From Bacilli bacterium (GTDB taxonomy: Bacteria > Bacillota > Bacilli > RF39 > UBA660), in assembly GCA_017525015.1 (NCBI GenBank), contig JAFXUK010000022.1, positions 102,682 to 166,681 on the forward strand: 64,000 bases of DNA, read 5' to 3'. Positions 61,458-64,000 of the stretch are shown here, one piece after another. A program made the position numbers and the translations under genes. Below the pieces are notes generated by a model that was not told the DNA's origin, did not search any database, and saw only the letters and a program-made list of their open reading frames with translations. The number at the start of each line of letters is the position of its first letter. The stretch's first letter is position 1.

Positions 61458-62516
61458 TCTTCTTGAAATACTACTAATTATTTCAAAAGTATTATCATGA
61501 TTAAAATACTCTTCTTTATTGTTATGAAAAGAAATGCCATAACTATTTTCACTATACATTCCATCTTTATAACTTAATACAGTTTGTTGAAATAATTTAT
61601 CTTTTTCTCTTTCATATTCAATTGCATAACCTCTTAAATCCTTTTCTAAATAATAGAAAGAATCATAAGAAGGAATTGTAAAATTAGAATATGTTCTTGC
61701 TATATAATTGATTTTAATATCATCACTACTAGTAAAAATATTTTGTCTAAATTGATAATGATTTTCATAATATTTTATTAAATCTATCGAATCATGAATA
61801 TTATATTTTTCAAATAATCTATAAATATTCATCCAAGGAAATATTGTATTATTAATCCCATGATAATCTAAATTACCGATATCAAATGCTCTTCTATTAT
61901 TGCAAATAAGAATCATTGCATCAAAATTATTATTATCCTGAAGACCTTTTATATAAGGCTCACAATTATCCATTACAAAATTACTTTTTGCTTTATCAGT
62001 AATTAACTCAAATCCATCAGGAATATAAATATTTAATTCATTATGTGAAACTTTTGTATTTGCTTTTTTATTATTATGAATTTCAATCGTTTTAATGCTT
62101 TTATTATAAGGAAAAGAATTACTCTCATGATTTGTATAGTCCTTATAATAAAAGTACACAATAAATACTTTATATAATAAATAAATAATCAGTAAAATTA
62201 TTATAAGTATAGTACATTTCTTTATTCTTTGATTCCTTTTCTTATTATTATAATCGATTGTATTAACAATATTTTCTTCTAATTTTTTTTGATAATTTTC
62301 TTCTGTTAATTTTTCTCCAGATAATAATTCATTAATAGAAATATCTAACTCATTACACAAATCTTGAAACATAGAATAATCTGGCAAACTATTTCCATTT
62401 TCCCAACTAGAAATAGTACGATTACTAACACCTAACTTCTCAGCCAATTCTACTTGAGTTAATTCTTTTATTTTTCTTCTTTCTTGTATAAATTTACCTA
62501 TCTTTTTCTGATCCAT
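61455..62516 (-). CDS. XRE-family regulator with a membrane anchor and extracytoplasmic domain
   Basis: The first 65 residues are a helix-turn-helix of the Cro/C1 type (I-G-K-F-I-Q-E-R-R-K...L-T-Q-V-E-L-A-E-K-L-G-V-S-N-R-T-I-S-S-W-E-N-G). A transmembrane segment follows near residues 100-118 and then about 235 residues predicted outside, rich in Tyr, Asn and Phe. Such proteins can pass an outside signal directly to DNA. ATG at 62516 with GGAGG 5 bases upstream. It lies in the repeat-bounded islet, next to the Bro-N gene. Target genes unknown. Confidence 0.85.
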   Translation of the reverse strand: MDQKKIGKFIQERRKIKELTQVELAEKLGVSNRTISSWENGNSLPDYSMFQDLCNELDISINELLSGEKLTEENYQKKLEENIVNTIDYNNKKRNQRIKKCTILIIILLIIYLLYKVFIVYFYYKDYTNHESNSFPYNKSIKTIEIHNNKKANTKVSHNELNIYIPDGFELITDKAKSNFVMDNCEPYIKGLQDNNNFDAMILICNNRRAFDIGNLDYHGINNTIFPWMNIYRLFEKYNIHDSIDLIKYYENHYQFRQNIFTSSDDIKINYIARTYSNFTIPSYDSFYYLEKDLRGYAIEYEREKDKLFQQTVLSYKDGMYSENSYGISFHNNKEEYFNHDNTFEIISSISRR

Positions 62517-62584
62517 AACAACCTCCGTATAATTGTAGTTTAGCAAAAAACAGCATAAAAAAACAGGAAGTATCCTTGGAATCC

Positions 62585-63436
62585 CTATTTTTCTATTAAT
62601 TTATTATCTTCCGTATATTGAAAATTTAAAGAGTTTGATTTTGACACTACTTTACTACCAGTTTCTTCTTCAAAAAAATCTTTTGTTCTTTTTGCAACTC
62701 CTCCGCCACGCTTAGCAACTTTTCTATTATCTGAAAGTCCAAATGGTTTTTCATTTTTAGCAATCTCTCTAGTAGCAAGTTCACCAATATTTGTTATAGC
62801 AACTTCTAAGTCTGTCATATTATCTCTTAGATTTTCTTTTCTAATACCTTTATATGATTTGTATTCCTGTGCACTCATTCCAGACCATTCTTTGTAAATA
62901 TCGTTAGTTAGTATTGCAAATTCAACACCTTCAGTAACTCCATTTTCTTTCCATGTATTTGTAAGCTTTTTTCTATCAATAATTGCTTTAATTCTTGCCT
63001 CAATCCATTCTAATGAATATCCTTTTTTCAAATAAAAGTCTATCATTTGATCAATCCCCTTCGAAGGATCAAATGCCTCATCAATTTTATCACTACCTAG
63101 TTTTGCTAACCACATCTTAAATGGCTCTGCTTTTGGAGATGGAACAGATTCAATTAATCTAAATATACCCTTTGTATCTAGTGCATCAGTTGATCTAAAC
63201 TTTCCATCCTGTGCTTTCATTTTCAACTGTCGACATTTTGTCGACACTTCAGATTTTTCTTCTTCTGTCATTCTAGTTTTTAATCTATACCAATAATCTC
63301 TAGGATTAGGACTATCAGTTAAAACAAGAATAACATCTACAACACTAAAGTAGTAATCTTCTTTTTCAGCATCCCAAATACTTCTAATTTCCTTTCCATC
63401 AAATAATTGTGTTATAGTTGCTAATTTATCATTCAT
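62585..63436 (-). CDS. Bro-N domain protein (antirepressor-like), 283 aa
   Basis: The N-terminus (I-R-S-I-W-D-A-E-K-E-D-Y-Y-F-S-V-V-D-V-I-L-V-L-T-D-S-P-N-P-R-D-Y-W, then L-D-T-K-G-I-F-R-L-I-E-S near residue 88) is the Bro-N DNA-binding domain found in phage antirepressors and in DNA-damage-inducible-D-like chromosomal proteins. The C-terminal half (W-I-E-A-R-I-K-A-I-I-D-R-K near residue 140; A-K-R-G-G-G-V-A-K near residue 240) is shared by the cellular members. No phage genes are nearby. GGGGG precedes the ATG. Part of the islet. Confidence 0.8.
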   Translation of the reverse strand: MNDKLATITQLFDGKEIRSIWDAEKEDYYFSVVDVILVLTDSPNPRDYWYRLKTRMTEEEKSEVSTKCRQLKMKAQDGKFRSTDALDTKGIFRLIESVPSPKAEPFKMWLAKLGSDKIDEAFDPSKGIDQMIDFYLKKGYSLEWIEARIKAIIDRKKLTNTWKENGVTEGVEFAILTNDIYKEWSGMSAQEYKSYKGIRKENLRDNMTDLEVAITNIGELATREIAKNEKPFGLSDNRKVAKRGGGVAKRTKDFFEEETGSKVVSKSNSLNFQYTEDNKLIEK

Positions 63437-63631
63437 AGTATTCCCCCTTTACAATGATTTATCAACTACTTATATTATACTACTATTTTTAGAAAAACAC
63501 GAACATATTTTCTATATATTTTAACTAAGTGTTGGCTGGAAATGCCACCCTTCATTTGATATAAGATTTTTGATCGTTTATTATTATTTTTACATAATAC
63601 TATTATTCTTTTAAATAAAAAATGCAAGATC
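63437..63631. other. gene-free stretch upstream of the Bro-N gene
   Basis: Holds a TATAAT on the minus strand about 35 bp before the Bro-N start and one imperfect inverted repeat near 63530-63555. The open frame on the minus strand here (63475-63663) has no ribosome binding site and runs through a terminator, so I do not count it as a gene. Confidence 0.5.
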
Positions 63632-63646
63632 TTAAATCTTGCATTT
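63618..63646 (-). terminator. terminator downstream of the rbgA-start remnant
   Basis: AAATGCAAGAT and ATCTTGCATTT pair around a 5-nt loop, with a six-U tail on the minus strand. The remnant's stop codon lies in the loop. Confidence 0.8.
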
Positions 63647-63721
63647 CCTTGTTTTATAAACATCTTTAGAAAGTGTTGGATAAATCGATACCAACCAATT
63701 TATGTTAGTTTTATTATCCAT
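63632..63721 (-). pseudogene. rbgA start remnant, 29 codons
   Basis: Starts M-D-N-K-T-N-I-N-W, against M-N-N-K-T-N-I-N-W in intact rbgA, with a conserved ribosome binding site (GGAGTGATTCCT) and -10 box. After residue 9 the sequence departs (L-V-S-I-Y-P) and ends at a stop within a terminator hairpin. It is best read as the original or duplicated rbgA 5' end left when the XRE/Bro-N segment was added. It could still be translated into a short peptide. Confidence 0.7.
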
Positions 63722-63764
63722 AGGAATCACTCCACTTCTATTCAATTATAGCATAAAAAAGACG
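63695..63764 (-). repeat. direct repeat, copy B (rbgA 5' region)
   Basis: Partner of 61373-61440, same strand, about 2.3 kb away. The two copies bracket the XRE-type regulator and the Bro-N gene exactly. Confidence 0.75.
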
Positions 63765-63886
63765 AAATTTAGTATAATTCCGTCCATTTTTTAGTCAATT
63801 TTATGGTTACCATAAAACGGTATCAAATATTAATTAGAGTCTCCTGGCCATATGGCTAATCATAATATCAAAATCTTCCGAGCATT

Positions 63887-63910
63887 TTAAAAGCTCCAAA
63901 ACTGGAGCTT
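63887..63910 (-). terminator. terminator of the gene at the right edge
   Basis: AAGCTCCA, loop GTTT, TGGAGCTT then TTAAAA on the minus strand, just after the stop at 63916. Confidence 0.7.
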
Positions 63911-63915
63911 ATTTG

Positions 63916-64000
63916 TTATTCAGTTGGTTCTTTTGTTAAATTAATATTAATGAAATATGCTAACTTTCCTTTATAAGTAAATAGTATATCATATTTTCCT
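63916..64000 (-). CDS. C-terminal end of a gene entering from the right edge (partial)
   Basis: The last 27 codons read ...G-K-Y-D-I-L-F-T-Y-K-G-K-L-A-Y-F-I-N-I-N-L-T-K-E-P-T-E and stop at 63916-63918, followed by a terminator. The pattern of alternating hydrophobic residues suggests strands. Family not recognisable from this piece. Confidence 0.6.
   Translation of the reverse strand, partial: GKYDILFTYKGKLAYFININLTKEPTE

Noticed and set aside
63490..63503. Possible LexA box CGAAC near the Bro-N promoter
   Set aside because: Only one half-site fits; the second half (TTTTC) does not match GTTCG.
63475..63663. 62-codon open frame on the minus strand
   Set aside because: No ribosome binding site, overlaps the rbgA remnant and crosses a strong terminator.
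63841..63863. Plus-strand CCTGGCCATATGGCTAA resembling rbgA codons P-G-H-M-A
   Set aside because: It could be a further rbgA fragment in inverted orientation, but the centre is a palindrome and the match is only 16 of 17 bases, so I do not rely on it.
1..64000. CRISPR arrays, rRNA or tRNA genes, insertion sequences
   Set aside because: I found no regular spaced repeats, no tRNA or rRNA signatures and no transposase in the window.

Overview
The window is a continuous piece of a low-GC Gram-positive (Firmicutes, class Bacilli) chromosome, AT-rich throughout. TGA is a normal stop (for example at the end of mraZ and rbgA), so this is not a Mycoplasma-type code. Gene order around mraZ-rsmH-ftsL-pbp, yqeG-yqeH, hisS-aspS, comN-secDF-rel-dtd and rbgA-rnhB-topA-xer matches Bacilli. 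The many small surface proteins with SipW-type signal peptides, the VanZ and class B sortase genes, and the compact gene set suggest an uncultivated gut-type lineage near the RF39/Mollicutes-like Bacilli. That placement is inference; no rRNA or tRNA gene is present to test it.

Layout. 1-6.8 kb: a minus-strand division operon, mraZ, rsmH, ftsL, a PASTA penicillin-binding protein, then three membrane-anchored unknown proteins and the start of a further gene at the left edge. 6.9-9.0 kb: two tandem surface proteins. 9.0-10.6 kb: yqeG-yqeH. 10.6-17.5 kb: two Tim44-like zinc-ribbon proteins, a cell-wall polysaccharide deacetylase, a SigE/SigK-like sigma factor, a flippase, a VanZ protein and murE. 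17.6 kb: an arginase-family gene on the plus strand. 18.6-26.4 kb: murG-murB-divIB-two GT-C-like membrane proteins-ftsA-ftsZ. 26.5-28.7 kb: tmcAL, gmk and a small membrane protein. 28.7-31.3 kb: a truncated and an intact surface protein. 31.4-36.3 kb: pyk, mutM, polA. 36.3-37.2 kb: a divergent SOS unit (lexA and a 53-residue membrane protein, both with LexA boxes). 37.3-41.8 kb: purine permease, tcdA, an unknown gene, a structured non-coding RNA, a hydrolase and a membrane protein. 41.9-43.5 kb: another surface protein and a type I toxin-antitoxin-like locus. 43.5-46.5 kb: T-box-controlled hisS-aspS. 46.5-48.2 kb: class B sortase and a repeat protein. 48.3-58.7 kb: transporter, dtd, rel, secDF, comN, a tyrosine recombinase, an unknown and topA. 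58.7-61.4 kb: rnhB, a HipA-like protein and rbgA. 61.4-63.8 kb: a small islet (XRE membrane regulator, Bro-N protein) bounded by direct repeats of the rbgA 5' end. The right edge holds the tail of another gene.

How it fits together. Most of the window is cell-envelope and division machinery: precursor synthesis (murB, murE, murG), divisome (ftsA, ftsZ, ftsL, divIB, PBP2B type), wall modification (deacetylase), export (secDF) and surface display (sortase, SipW-type proteins). The surface proteins share one N-terminal module of about 180 residues joined to at least two unrelated C-terminal modules. The clearest non-protein elements are a roughly 197-nt RNA at 40.2-40.4 kb with its own promoter, a nested helix fold and a U-run end; the toxin-antitoxin locus at 43.2-43.5 kb; the LexA divergon; the hisS T-box; and the three-repeat MraZ operator.

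Limits: no searches or folding software were run. Family names rest on motif recognition, RNA structures are hand-paired, and promoters are hexamer matches with 15-18 nt spacing.
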